Positions 1 to 8,555 of a DNA stretch of 64,000 nucleotides are shown here, piece by piece (the stretch's first letter is position 1; each line of letters starts with the position of its first letter). The DNA comes from an uncultured Collinsella sp. (GTDB lineage: Bacteria > Actinomycetota > Coriobacteriia > Coriobacteriales > Coriobacteriaceae). The stretch is from positions 1-64,000 of the forward strand of contig URMO01000002.1 of NCBI GenBank assembly GCA_900549085.1. The letters are read 5' to 3'. The translations under genes and the position numbers were made by a program. The notes under the pieces are model-generated. The model did not search any database. It saw only the letters and a list, made by a program, of their open reading frames with translations, and was not told the DNA's origin.

Positions 1-51
1 CATCTCGGAGGACGATTGTGGGGCTAACGGGCAGGGGCCCGCCGAACCAAG

Positions 52-1218
52 TTAGGCAGCCGGGCAGATCTTCTTGAAGAGCTCGATGACGTCGTCGAGC
101 GTCGCCTCGCGCGGGTTACCCGGGAAGCAGGCGTCGGCCATGGCGTCCTTGGCCAGGATCTCGATCTCGTCAGCCTTCATGGCCTCGCAGACGTGCGGGA
201 TGTTCACGTCGGCGGAAAGCTGCTTGACGGCGGCGATAGCAGCGTCGGCAGCCTCGTCGGTGCTCATGCCCGTGGTGTCAACGCCCATGGCGACGGCGAC
301 CTTGGCCAGACGCTCGGCGCAAACCGGCTTGTTGAACTCCATGGCGATCGGCAGCAGCATGGCGCAAGCGACGCCGTGCGGGGTGTCGTAGTGAGCGGAC
401 AGGGTGTGAGCCATGGCGTGGTCGATGCCCAGGCCGACGTTGGAGAAGCCCATGCCGGCGACATACTGGCCAAGAGCCATGCCCTCGCGACCGGAGCCGG
501 GCTGACCGGACTTGGCCTCGGCGACAGAGTCGCGCAGGTTCTCGCTGATCAGCTTAATAGCCTCAAAGTGGAACATGTCGGAGAGCTCCCAAGCACCCTT
601 GGTGGTGTAGCCCTCGATGACGTGGGTCAGAGCGTCCATACCAGTGGAAGCGGTCAGGCCGGCGGGCATGGAAGCCATCATGTCAGGATCGACGACGGCG
701 ACCTCGGGGGCGTCGTTGGTGTCGACGCACACGAACTTGCGGACCTTCTCGGGGTCGGTGATGACGTAGTTGATGGTCACCTCAGCGGCGGTACCGGCGG
801 TCGTCGGCACGGCGATGGTGAACACGGCGTGGTTCGTAGTGGGAGCAACGCCCTCGAGGCTGCGGACATCGGCGAACTCAGGGTTGTTGATGATGATGCC
901 GATAGCCTTGGCGGTGTCCATGGAAGAGCCACCACCGATGGTCACGATAGCGTCAGCCTCGGCGGCCTTGAAGGCCTCGACGCCGTCCTTGACGTTCTGG
1001 ATAGTGGGGTTGGGCTTGATCTCGGAGTAGAGGCTCCAAGCGATGCCGGCGGCGTCGAGCTCGTCGGTCACCTTAGCGGTAACGCCAAACTTGACCAGAT
1101 CGGGGTCGGAGCAGACGAAGATCTTCTTGTAGCCGCGACGCTGGAGCTCGCCGGGGATCTCCTTGATGGCACCGGAACCATGGTAAGAAATGGTGTTGAG
1201 AACGAAACGATTAGCCAT
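52..1218 (-). CDS. fucO: Iron-containing alcohol dehydrogenase, lactaldehyde reductase type
   Basis: A 388-residue group III iron-dependent alcohol dehydrogenase. It aligns by eye along its length with E. coli FucO (L-1,2-propanediol oxidoreductase), sharing IPTTAG-type, ITDPEKVRKFVCVD and ALGQYVAGMGFSNVGLG stretches. FucO reduces lactaldehyde to 1,2-propanediol with NADH during fucose or rhamnose fermentation. The nucleotide-binding GGGSSMDTAKAIG motif lies near residue 97, and the metal-binding region includes DHAMAHTL and DTPHGVA histidines. The ATG is preceded by AGGAGGCT. No fucose or rhamnose genes are adjacent, so the in vivo substrate could also be another short aldehyde or ethanol. 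Family confidence is very high; the symbol is by similarity. Confidence 0.9.
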   Translation of the reverse strand: MANRFVLNTISYHGSGAIKEIPGELQRRGYKKIFVCSDPDLVKFGVTAKVTDELDAAGIAWSLYSEIKPNPTIQNVKDGVEAFKAAEADAIVTIGGGSSMDTAKAIGIIINNPEFADVRSLEGVAPTTNHAVFTIAVPTTAGTAAEVTINYVITDPEKVRKFVCVDTNDAPEVAVVDPDMMASMPAGLTASTGMDALTHVIEGYTTKGAWELSDMFHFEAIKLISENLRDSVAEAKSGQPGSGREGMALGQYVAGMGFSNVGLGIDHAMAHTLSAHYDTPHGVACAMLLPIAMEFNKPVCAERLAKVAVAMGVDTTGMSTDEAADAAIAAVKQLSADVNIPHVCEAMKADEIEILAKDAMADACFPGNPREATLDDVIELFKKICPAA

Positions 1219-1269
1219 TGATAGCCTCCTATCGTGCGCGGGGCACCCGTTACGCCCCGCACTATAAGT

Positions 1270-1337
1270 CCCATCCTAACGCTTTTGAAACAAAAAACGC
1301 GTGAGAACGTCAAAAGTGTTAAAGCGTTTCAACAGAT
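1270..1337. promoter_or_regulatory. Possible LacI-family or cre-like operator pair upstream of fucO
   Basis: The fucO upstream region has two related sites: TAACGCTTTTGAAACA near 1277 and GTTAAAGCGTTTCAAC near 1319. They share an AAAGCGTT core in opposite orientation, which resembles operators of LacI-family regulators or catabolite-responsive elements. No regulator gene is adjacent, so this is a motif-only suggestion. Confidence 0.35.
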
Positions 1338-1341
1338 GATG

Positions 1342-1380
1342 AAAAATATTGCGGCAAAGGAACAGCCCCTTTGCCGCAAT
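1342..1380 (-). terminator. Rho-independent terminator of the DUF1275 gene
   Basis: A perfect 13-bp inverted repeat (ATTGCGGCAAAGG at 1348-1360, complement at 1368-1380) with a 7-nt loop. On the minus strand it is followed by ATTTTTC and lies 3 bp past the stop codon of the 1384-2100 gene. Confidence 0.9.
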
Positions 1381-1383
1381 CGG

Positions 1384-2100
1384 TTACTTTCGGCAGCCCT
1401 CTTTCCAAGCCTCGGCTGCAACCTTCCAGCGTAAGCGCAAATCGCGCTCGCGGTCGATAAACATGATGGCAAACGCGATAAACAGCAGCAAGCTCGCCAC
1501 GACGATGGCATGCAGGCCCATGCGCTCGATGCACCAGTTGCCCAGCACGGCGCCAAACACAAAGGTAAAGATCACGCCAAAGTACAGCACGCCGTTTTCC
1601 AAAAAGCCGCGCTTGTGGGTGATGATGTAGTCGTCCACGTTTTGCAGCGCATTGCGCAGGTTACCGATGCACATGGTCGTAGCAATGCCGTGACCGTGGA
1701 TCTTGCGGAAGCTCTCGACCTGCATACCGCAGGCAAACGAAGTGAGGCAGTTGGCGAGCAGGTTGAAATCGCCACCCGGGATAAAGCTCACGCCCAGCAA
1801 GATGACGGCTTCAAAGAACACCGTCACTTGGCGCCAGTGAATCACGCTGCCAAACCGTTCGTGTACCAGGTCGGCAAGCATAATGCCCACAGCAAACGAC
1901 ACCACAGGGAAGAAGTAGCGCCCCGCAAGTGCCCAATTGCCCTCCGAGATGCTCACGCCCACCAGCAAGATGTTGCCCGTCTGTGCGTTGGCGAAAACAT
2001 GATCGCGCCCAATGTACGAATACACATCCATAAAGCCACCGGCGAGCGCCAAGATGATGCCCAGCTCAATAGACTCCGATATCTGTTTGGCACGCTGCAT
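1384..2100 (-). CDS. DUF1275 (YoaK-type) integral membrane protein
   Basis: A 238-residue hydrophobic protein of the DUF1275 family. The diagnostic opening is present: a helix with GGFMDVYSY followed by FANAQTGNIL. Six or so membrane segments follow, with a short basic C-terminus. The function of the family is unknown; transport has been proposed for some members. The open frame continues upstream, but I start at the ATG at 2100. It has AAGGAGGA 8-10 bp before it, matches the normal family N-terminus, and avoids overlap with the divergent ygiQ gene. It ends just before a strong terminator, so it is probably monocistronic. Confidence 0.88.
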   Translation of the reverse strand: MQRAKQISESIELGIILALAGGFMDVYSYIGRDHVFANAQTGNILLVGVSISEGNWALAGRYFFPVVSFAVGIMLADLVHERFGSVIHWRQVTVFFEAVILLGVSFIPGGDFNLLANCLTSFACGMQVESFRKIHGHGIATTMCIGNLRNALQNVDDYIITHKRGFLENGVLYFGVIFTFVFGAVLGNWCIERMGLHAIVVASLLLFIAFAIMFIDRERDLRLRWKVAAEAWKEGCRK

Positions 2101-2368
2101 CGTCGTGCATCCTCCTTGTTGACGACCCTCTCGTGCGTTGGCGGAAACATAGCCGCCGTTCATACTGTAACCCATTGACAACATGGCGTGCGCGCGAGAC
2201 GGCTTCCCCAACGCGCAGATACACAGTCTGGAAACAAACGGCGGACGCGGCACCGACACCCGCATCGACGCGCCGATCCGCCAGCTCGTGTACTCCACCA
2301 GTCTTTTTAGCGCCGTCCCAAAAAGACTGGTTACAATTACGTGCAGCATACTAACAACGGGAGGGATC

Positions 2369-4504
2369 GTGGCAAAAAAGCCTCAGCACGCTCAGAACAA
2401 CCAGCGCAGTCAGCAGGGCAAACAGGGCCAGCAGCAAAAGCGCGGCGGCAAGGCCCAGGGCGGCCACGCCACTCATACCCCGGCAGCGCCCACACGCCCC
2501 TGGCGTCCGGGCCGCGATAAGTTCCTCCCCGTCAGTCGCGCCGACATGGATGCGCGCGGCTGGGACCAGTGCGACTTTGTCTACATCTGCGGCGACGCCT
2601 ATGTGGACCATCCCAGCTTTGGCATGGCCATCATCAGCCGTGTGCTCGACGCACACGGCTACAAAGTGGGTATTATCTGCCAGCCCGACTGGACCGACCC
2701 CGCCAGCATCACGGTGCTCGGCGAGCCTCGCCTGGGCTTTCTCGTCAGTGCCGGCAACATGGACTCCATGGTCAACCACTATTCGGTGACCAAGCACCGC
2801 CGCCACACCGACGCCTATACTCCCGGTGGCGAGGAGGGGCACCGTCCCAACCGAGCTGTCACGGTCTACGGCAACCTCATCCGCCAGACGTTCAAGGACG
2901 CCCCCATCATTATCGGCGGCATCGAGGCAAGCCTGCGTCGCCTGGCCCACTACGACTACTGGCAGGACAAACTCAAGCGCTCGGTGCTGCTCGACTCGGG
3001 CGCCGACATCCTCATCTACGGCATGGGCGAGCACGCAATCGTCGAGATCGCCGACGCGCTCGACGCGGGACTGCCCGTCGATCAGATCACCTATATCAAC
3101 GGCACCGTCTACCGCACCAGCTCGCTCGACGAGGTCTACGACTACGACCTGCTGCCCAGCTGGGACGACCTTACCGCCGACAAGCTCAACTACGCGCGCA
3201 GCTTTAACGTGCAGCAGCAGAATATGGACCCCATCACCGGGCATCGCCTGGTAGAGCCCTACCCCAACAGCGTCTATGTGGTGCAGAACCCGCCGTCGGC
3301 GACGCTTACCACCGACGAGATGGACGAGGTTGCCGAGCTCCCCTACGCACGCGATTGGCATCCCGATTACGATGCGGCGGGCGGCGTGCCGGCCTTTGCC
3401 GAGATCAAGTTTTCCATTAGCTCCAACCGCGGCTGTTTTGGCGAGTGCTCGTTTTGCGCCCTCACCTTCCACCAAGGCCGCGTGCTGCAGATGCGCAGCC
3501 ACGACTCGATCATGCGCGAGGCCGAGCTGCTCACGCGCGATCCCGATTTTAAGGGCTACATCAACGACGTGGGAGGACCGACGGCCAACTTTAGCCGCCC
3601 TGCCTGCGACAAACAGCTCAAGCACGGCGTGTGCAAGAACAAGCGCTGCCTGTGGCCGAGTGTGTGCAAGAACATGGTGGTCGACGAGAGCGGCTACACG
3701 CAGCTGTTGCGCGATCTGCGCCAGCTGCCAGGCGTCAAAAAGGTCTTCGTGCGCAGCGGCATCCGCTTCGACTACACCATGGCCGATGCCTCGGACGAGT
3801 TTTTGCGCGAGCTGCTAGAGCATCACGTCTCGGGCCAGCTACGCGTGGCACCCGAGCATGTGAGCGACGCGGTGCTCTCTGTGATGGGCAAGCCGAGCCG
3901 AGCCGTCTACGATGCGTTCTGCCGCAAATTTGAGCGCCTGAACCGCGAGTATGGACTCAAGCAGTACGTTGTGCCGTACCTCATCTCGAGCCACCCCGGC
4001 TCGACGATGAAGGAAGCTGTGGACCTTGCCGAGGCCGTGCGCGACATGGGCTATATGCCCGAGCAGGTGCAGGACTTCTACCCCACCCCGTCCACCATGT
4101 CGACGTGCATGTACTACACCGGCGTGGATCCGCGCACCATGGAGCCGATCTATGTGGCGCGCGACCCGCACGAGAAGGCCATGCAACGCGCGCTCATCCA
4201 GTATCGCAAGCCCGAGAACTACAAGCTGGTGCGCGAGGCGCTGGAAAAGGCCGGGCGTCGTGACCTGATCGGCTATACAAAGCATTGTCTGATTCGCCCC
4301 GTGCCGCCACGCCCGGGCGAGACATCTGCTGGCGGTGGGCATGGCACCGGCAAGAAGGGCGGCAAGCCGCACGGTGGCGCCGCCGGCAAGGGGCCCAAGG
4401 GCAGCAAGGGCCACGGTGGCATGTCGCGTGCGCAGAACACCGCTGGCCGTAACCGCGCGGCCCAGGGACGTCAGGGCGCCAACGGCGGCGGACGCCGCAA
4501 CTAG
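2369..4504 (+). CDS. YgiQ family radical SAM protein
   Basis: A 711-residue protein with the YgiQ N-terminal domain, a radical SAM core and a low-complexity Gly/Lys/Arg tail. The [4Fe-4S] motif is CFGECSFC near residue 355 (C-x3-C-x2-C). Other conserved stretches are SSNRGCFGE, HHVSGQLRVAPEH and QVQDFYPTPSTMSTCMYYTG. The reaction of YgiQ proteins is not settled. I chose the GTG at 2369, with GGGAGGG five bases upstream, over the longer frame that begins at 2183. The longer frame would add 62 residues unlike the family and run into the divergent promoter region. The N-terminus is Gln/Lys rich and probably disordered. The gene stands alone. Confidence 0.92.
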   Translation: MAKKPQHAQNNQRSQQGKQGQQQKRGGKAQGGHATHTPAAPTRPWRPGRDKFLPVSRADMDARGWDQCDFVYICGDAYVDHPSFGMAIISRVLDAHGYKVGIICQPDWTDPASITVLGEPRLGFLVSAGNMDSMVNHYSVTKHRRHTDAYTPGGEEGHRPNRAVTVYGNLIRQTFKDAPIIIGGIEASLRRLAHYDYWQDKLKRSVLLDSGADILIYGMGEHAIVEIADALDAGLPVDQITYINGTVYRTSSLDEVYDYDLLPSWDDLTADKLNYARSFNVQQQNMDPITGHRLVEPYPNSVYVVQNPPSATLTTDEMDEVAELPYARDWHPDYDAAGGVPAFAEIKFSISSNRGCFGECSFCALTFHQGRVLQMRSHDSIMREAELLTRDPDFKGYINDVGGPTANFSRPACDKQLKHGVCKNKRCLWPSVCKNMVVDESGYTQLLRDLRQLPGVKKVFVRSGIRFDYTMADASDEFLRELLEHHVSGQLRVAPEHVSDAVLSVMGKPSRAVYDAFCRKFERLNREYGLKQYVVPYLISSHPGSTMKEAVDLAEAVRDMGYMPEQVQDFYPTPSTMSTCMYYTGVDPRTMEPIYVARDPHEKAMQRALIQYRKPENYKLVREALEKAGRRDLIGYTKHCLIRPVPPRPGETSAGGGHGTGKKGGKPHGGAAGKGPKGSKGHGGMSRAQNTAGRNRAAQGRQGANGGGRRN

Positions 4505-4561
4505 CGTGGCGAGGGCCGGCCGGCGTCTCTTGGCCAGCCGGCGTCTCCTCATCGGCCCAGG

Positions 4562-4708
4562 CGTGTTCTCCCTAGGGGGGACACGCCTGGGCTGTCTCTA
4601 GTCGTGATTTCCCTAGGGAGAACACGTTCAGACACGCCTAGCCGTGTTTTCCTTAGGGGAATCACAGCAGATTTGTTTTTATCCACATTGGCCCTTAAGG
4701 GAATCACG
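4562..4708. repeat. Four regularly spaced 24-bp palindromes centred on CCCTAGGG
   Basis: Copies lie at 4562-4585, 4603-4626, 4643-4666 and 4685-4708, so start-to-start distances are 41, 40 and 42 bp. Copies 1 to 3 fit CGTG-A/T-T-C/T-TCCCTAGGG-N-AN-CACG; copy 4 is degenerate on its left and keeps CCCTTAAGGGAATCACG. Copy 4 overlaps the stop codon of the minus-strand protease gene. The row lies between the convergent ends of ygiQ and the protease gene. It could serve as a transcription end, a protein-binding array or a repeat element; none is proven. Confidence 0.75.
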
Positions 4709-5612
4709 CTTGCTGGTAGGGACGATCCGTCTGGCACGTCAGCTTGAGCGACCGCATCGCCTCTACCAGTACAAAGCCGGCGATGGCAACCGTGACCGCC
4801 ACGTCGAGCGGCGTGTTCACAAACCACAGCAGGCCCATGAGGTACGACCCGGCGTTAAAGGCAAAGTGCAGCAGGATCGTGTAGCGGAGCTTTCCGGTCG
4901 TCACGAGCACCCAGCCAAAGACCAGACCGGCGGCGCCGGCGTAGCAGCCCTGCACCCAGTTCATGTGTATAAAGCCGAAGACCGCCGCCTGCAGTACGAT
5001 TGCCGCGGCGACGCCCCAAGTACTCGGAGCTGCCCAGGGCACTATGGCGTCGTCCTGCGCCCGCGCACGGCGCCGGCGCTTCCAGAGCGGACGGCACTGC
5101 GGGTTAAACGCTCGGAGAGAAAACTCAAAAATGATACCGCGCACCAGCAGTTCCTCGCAAAACGGAGCGCCGAGCACCGTGGTCAGGACGGCCAGATAGC
5201 TCGTGTCGCCCATGCCCGTCTCCTCGACAAGCTCGCTGTAATCGGCCGCCGCCTCGGGCAACAGCGACAGCACAGCGTCGGTCACGTAGCCAACGACCAC
5301 CTGCAGGGCAAGGCCGATCACGATAATGCAGGCGATGCGCCTCCATGCTTTGTCTGCTCCCCCGCCAAGCGGGCGCTCGCCCTGCCAGCGCGCCATAAAC
5401 GAGCGCGGCCACAGATAACGCCACCACAGCAGCGCCATCAAAAACGACGCCGTCTGAGCGGCAGCCTGGAACCCTTGGATATCGAGATTGTCGATCGGAT
5501 AGCCCGTCAGCACCGATACGGCATCGAGAACTGAAAACAGAACCACGCTCAGGGCTATATCGGCAGCGACAACGCCAAAACAGGCAAGCGCCCAAATCAT
5601 CGCATTGAGCAT
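4704..5612 (-). CDS. CPBP family intramembrane metalloprotease
   Basis: A 302-residue multi-pass protein of the CAAX protease/bacteriocin-processing (CPBP, Abi) family. The three signature elements are visible: FCEELLVRG (EExxxR) near residue 170, FGFIHMN (FxxxH) near residue 230, and HFAFN near residue 265. Together they should bind a catalytic zinc within the membrane. Substrates of bacterial members are mostly unknown; some act in bacteriocin immunity or maturation. The start at 5612 has AGGAGGTT seven bases upstream. The open frame extends further, but that part lacks family similarity. There is no bacteriocin gene next to it. Confidence 0.88.
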   Translation of the reverse strand: MLNAMIWALACFGVVAADIALSVVLFSVLDAVSVLTGYPIDNLDIQGFQAAAQTASFLMALLWWRYLWPRSFMARWQGERPLGGGADKAWRRIACIIVIGLALQVVVGYVTDAVLSLLPEAAADYSELVEETGMGDTSYLAVLTTVLGAPFCEELLVRGIIFEFSLRAFNPQCRPLWKRRRRARAQDDAIVPWAAPSTWGVAAAIVLQAAVFGFIHMNWVQGCYAGAAGLVFGWVLVTTGKLRYTILLHFAFNAGSYLMGLLWFVNTPLDVAVTVAIAGFVLVEAMRSLKLTCQTDRPYQQA

Positions 5613-5664
5613 GCCAACCTCCTCAAAACCGTTCCCTAGTTCTACCACAACTCGGCAGAGAGCT

Positions 5665-5695
5665 GATCCCATGGGGACGGAGGAAAACGGATCAC
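5665..5695. repeat. Dispersed repeat containing GGGGACGGAGGAAAACGGATC, copy 1
   Basis: The segment (GATCCCATGGGG, then ACGGAGGAAAACGGATCAC) recurs almost unchanged at 6062-6096, as an inverted pair at 12424-12487, and in part at 63331-63351. All copies are intergenic. I infer a genome-wide small repeat family. Confidence 0.7.
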
Positions 5696-5896
5696 TTATT
5701 GATGAGAATCGGGCGCAGTGCCAAAGGCCCCGCTGGGCGAAATGTCGAACGGAAAGGTGCCGCAGCGATTGAACGCGGCGATAAACATGCGGATAGCGTT
5801 GGACGGCGTGGTGCCTACGAGCTGGGTTGCCGCCGCGAAGGCCGCCTTTTCCTCGGGCAAGACCTTCGCGACAACCGGGGTCATGTGTTCTGCCAT
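5696..5896 (-). CDS. RelB/DinJ-type antitoxin (orphan)
   Basis: A 66-residue protein beginning MAEHMTPVVAKVLPEEK, with a ribbon-helix-helix N-terminus and the typical RelB/DinJ C-terminal stretch (SNAIRMFIAAFNRCGTFPFDI). Such proteins bind DNA and neutralise a RelE/YafQ-type mRNA interferase. I start at the ATG at 5896, with AAAAAGGAA upstream; the longer frame adds residues without family resemblance. No toxin gene follows: only 83 bp separate its stop from the start of the protease gene. So it is either a solitary antitoxin or what remains of a pair. An inverted repeat at 6011-6039 may be its operator. Confidence 0.75.
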   Translation of the reverse strand: MAEHMTPVVAKVLPEEKAAFAAATQLVGTTPSNAIRMFIAAFNRCGTFPFDISPSGAFGTAPDSHQ

Positions 5897-6010
5897 GGCG
5901 CTTCCTTTTTGAAACGACGGTGGTGCGGATAGATGCGGGCCACGCGGCTGGGCGACGGGCTGTGAAGGCAACCCGATTGGCCCGCATCTGGAGTTTGTTT
6001 CTACGGCGTT

Positions 6011-6039
6011 GGTATTACTTGGTATTCCTAAGTATTACC
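6011..6039. promoter_or_regulatory. Candidate operator of the RelB-type gene
   Basis: Inverted repeat GGTATTACTT (6011-6020) and AAGTATTACC (6030-6039), with one mismatch per arm, about 115 bp upstream of the antitoxin start. Antitoxins of this family normally autorepress through such palindromes. The function here is inferred. Confidence 0.45.
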
Positions 6040-6061
6040 CCGCAGATAGAATACCATACCC

Positions 6062-6096
6062 GACCCCATGGGAACGGAGAAAAACGGATCATTTTG
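6062..6096. repeat. Dispersed repeat related to GGGGACGGAGGAAAACGGATC, copy 2
   Basis: GACCCCATGGGAACGGAG followed by AAAAACGGATCATTTTG. It is a slightly diverged copy of the repeat at 5665-5695 and lies just after the stop codon of the permease-ATPase gene (minus strand). It could act there as a transcript end. Confidence 0.65.
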
Positions 6097-6111
6097 TTGC
6101 TGAGTAAGTAT

Positions 6112-7491
6112 TTAGAGCGTAATGATGTCCGAGATATTGAGGGCCCGAGCGTCAGCGGCATCGTGTGTGCCAAGCAACAGCATGCGGCCGTCGAGCAAGT
6201 CGAGCACGACCTCGGCGCATGCGTCGCGCGCAGCGGTATCTAAGCCGGTAAAAGGCTCGTCCAGAATCACCGCGTCGCCCGGACACAGCAGGGCTCGGGC
6301 GATCTCGACGCGACGGCGCTGCCCGCCCGAGAGCTCGGCCACACGAGCATGTACATCGACCCCCGGCACCAGCAGGCGCAGCAGGGCTGCGGCGCTCGAG
6401 GCGTCCACGCGCGCGTCGGCGCACACCAGCACGTTATCCAAAGCCGAGGCGCCCTCTACCAGGCGCACATCCTGAAACACCATGGAGCACGGCACGCACT
6501 CCCCCGCCGCCAGCGCAAGCAACGTCGACTTGCCCACACCCGAGGCGCCCATCACGCAGGTGCGCCCACCGGCGGGCACGCGAAGCACCAGCCCGTCGAG
6601 CGCCGCCGCCCAGGGCGCACGATCGCCCACAGCAAGCGCAAGCTCCGCCGCAGCGCCGGCGCCAGCAGAGTCGCCCGAACGCCCGCGAGCGCCACACCCA
6701 TGCGCCCGCACGGCAGCACGCCATCCCACGGGCCCCGAAGCCCGCAGCAACCACACCAGCACGCGCTCGCATGCCCACGAGGCGGCAACGACTAGCACGG
6801 TCCACGCCAGCAGGTCAGCCGTCTCGATGAGCAACTTCGCCTGATAGATGCGCTCGCCCACGGTGCCCACCGCCATGCCGATGAGCTCCGCTGCCACGCC
6901 GGCCTTCCAGCTCATGCCGATCACGGCACGGGCACACGAAAGCGCAAACGGCAGGACTTCACGCCAGGTATGGGCGCAAAACAGTCGCCAGCCCCGCACG
7001 CCATGCAGGCGGAACATCTGCTCCAGCGGCCTATCCGCTTGCGTCAAGCCCTCGACCAGCGAAAAATACACGCCCGGCAGTGCCATCAAAAAGACCGCCG
7101 CAATGCTCACGCGCGCCGACCCCAGCCAAATGAGCAGCAGGACCACTACGCAGGCAACCGGCGTCGCCTTAACAAACGAAAGCGCCGGCGCCACCAGGCG
7201 GGCAAACGTCCGCGACCGCACCGAGACTCCCGCCAACACGCCACCACACACCGCGGCAAGCGCCAGCCCGCCCAGTATCCGCACGCCCGAGCCCACCAGA
7301 ATCGCCCACGTGCTGGCATCGCACACCAGCCGCAGCAACGCCACCACGACAGCGCCCGGCCCCGGCAAAATCAACGGCTGTGCCACCAACGCCGCCGCAA
7401 AGACCCACACGGCAAGCCAAAAGGCGGCAACGGCACCTGCTGCCGCCACCGCCTTCATACGCTCTGTCATTTGTCGAGCAAACGCACGCAC
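6112..7491 (-). CDS. ABC importer: permease fused to ATPase
   Basis: A 459-residue single polypeptide. Residues 1 to about 250 are a six-helix permease of the SsuC/TauC type, with the EAA-like cytoplasmic loop (LHGVRGWRLFCAHTWREVLPFA). Residues from about 285 form a compact ATPase: Walker A GASGVGKST near 315, Q-loop VFQD, signature LSGGQRRR near 387, Walker B AVILDEPF near 407 and H-loop GTHD. In this importer class the two domains are usually separate genes, and the ATPase part here is short for the family. The frame opens with GTG at 7491, three bases after the preceding stop, with GGAG upstream. It is the last gene of the hydrogenase operon. The substrate is unknown. Confidence 0.88.
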   Translation of the reverse strand: MRAFARQMTERMKAVAAAGAVAAFWLAVWVFAAALVAQPLILPGPGAVVVALLRLVCDASTWAILVGSGVRILGGLALAAVCGGVLAGVSVRSRTFARLVAPALSFVKATPVACVVVLLLIWLGSARVSIAAVFLMALPGVYFSLVEGLTQADRPLEQMFRLHGVRGWRLFCAHTWREVLPFALSCARAVIGMSWKAGVAAELIGMAVGTVGERIYQAKLLIETADLLAWTVLVVAASWACERVLVWLLRASGPVGWRAAVRAHGCGARGRSGDSAGAGAAAELALAVGDRAPWAAALDGLVLRVPAGGRTCVMGASGVGKSTLLALAAGECVPCSMVFQDVRLVEGASALDNVLVCADARVDASSAAALLRLLVPGVDVHARVAELSGGQRRRVEIARALLCPGDAVILDEPFTGLDTAARDACAEVVLDLLDGRMLLLGTHDAADARALNISDIITL

Positions 7492-7494
7492 GGG

Positions 7495-8553
7495 CTACTC
7501 CATGTAGTAGAAATCGTCAGCCGGGAGCTTGCCGCCCACGGCGCTCGCGTCCGCATCGGCCAGCACCTGCAGGTACCCGCCGAGCGCCGCCTTCATATCC
7601 TTCCCCGTCTGGCACACGAGCATGCACCCGGGAATCGCCTTTTCGGCAATCGCGGCGTTATCGACGATACCCGCATCGACCACGGCCTGCGCCCAGTCTG
7701 CCGGCGCCGCATTGACGGCTTTCACGCTCGCCTCATGGCAGCGCAAGAATTCCGCCACGGCCTCGGGATGCTCCTCGGCAAAGGCACGGCGCACCACGGT
7801 CACGCCCGTCAGCAGGCGCGAACCCGTGTCACCCGCCAGCTCATCCCACACATCAGTCAGATTTACCGGTGCCGACAGCTTGCCCTCGCTCTTGGCGATG
7901 GCAGCGGTCTTGAACGGCTCCGGCAGCACGCCCACGGCGGACGGGTCGGCAAGCAGGGCCGACAGCACCTCGGTGGGCTCGCTCTTAAACTCAAGCGTCA
8001 CCTGGCCGGTCAGGCCCGCGCGCTCCAGCAGATAGTTCATGACGTACTCTGGCGTGGCGCCCTTGCCCGTCATGTAGACGGTATGGCCCGCCAAATCACC
8101 AAACGAGGCCACACTCGCGTCGCCCGTCAACACGCTCAGCACGCCCAGCGTATTGATGTCGATGACCTGCACCGCACCCTCGGTCTTGTTGTAGAGCACG
8201 CTCGCCACGTTGGCGGGCACTAGGGCGATATCGACATCGCCCTGAATCACCTTGGGCACGATCTCGTCAGCGGCAGTGTTAATCGCAAAGTCGAACTCAT
8301 TGTCCGTCTCGCCATCGGTCGCCTGGCCCATAAACCGCACCAGCCCAATCGACGTCGGGCCCTTGAGCGACGCGACGTGCACCTCAACCGGCCCGGCAGC
8401 GGCACCGCCAGCGGCAGACCCGGCAGCCGAGCCCACAGCAGACCCCGCCCCCGCAGACCCGCCACCACAGCCAACCAGCGCAAGCGACAACGCACCCGCG
8501 GCAAGCGCCGAGGCAAACCCCCGGCGCGTCATCTCAACATTAAACGCGCGCAT
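7495..8553 (-). CDS. ABC substrate-binding lipoprotein, NMT1/SsuA-like
   Basis: A 352-residue exported binding protein. The signal region reads MTRRGF, a hydrophobic run, then LVGCGGG, a lipobox with the cysteine to be lipidated. A Gly/Ser/Ala linker follows. The mature domain has the pattern of the NMT1/taurine-nitrate binding superfamily: LKGPTSIGLVRFM, ADEIVPKVIQGDVDIALVPANVASVLYNKT, NTLGVLSVL and PEPFKTAA. It should deliver a ligand to the fused permease-ATPase encoded four bases downstream. Homologs of this subtype are common in anaerobes, but I cannot name the ligand. The start at 8553 lies two bases after the hydrogenase stop codon, with GAGGGGG upstream, so it is cotranscribed with the hydrogenase. 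Confidence 0.87.
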   Translation of the reverse strand: MRAFNVEMTRRGFASALAAGALSLALVGCGGGSAGAGSAVGSAAGSAAGGAAAGPVEVHVASLKGPTSIGLVRFMGQATDGETDNEFDFAINTAADEIVPKVIQGDVDIALVPANVASVLYNKTEGAVQVIDINTLGVLSVLTGDASVASFGDLAGHTVYMTGKGATPEYVMNYLLERAGLTGQVTLEFKSEPTEVLSALLADPSAVGVLPEPFKTAAIAKSEGKLSAPVNLTDVWDELAGDTGSRLLTGVTVVRRAFAEEHPEAVAEFLRCHEASVKAVNAAPADWAQAVVDAGIVDNAAIAEKAIPGCMLVCQTGKDMKAALGGYLQVLADADASAVGGKLPADDFYYME

Positions 8554-8555
8554 CG

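Noticed and set aside
2183..2368. Longer N-terminus for the YgiQ protein
   Set aside because: The extra 62 residues lie in the divergent promoter region and have no family resemblance; the GTG at 2369 has a strong ribosome site.
7495..8553. Lipoprotein as a periplasmic part of the hydrogenase
   Set aside because: It has the full pattern of an ABC solute-binding protein and is followed directly by its transporter.
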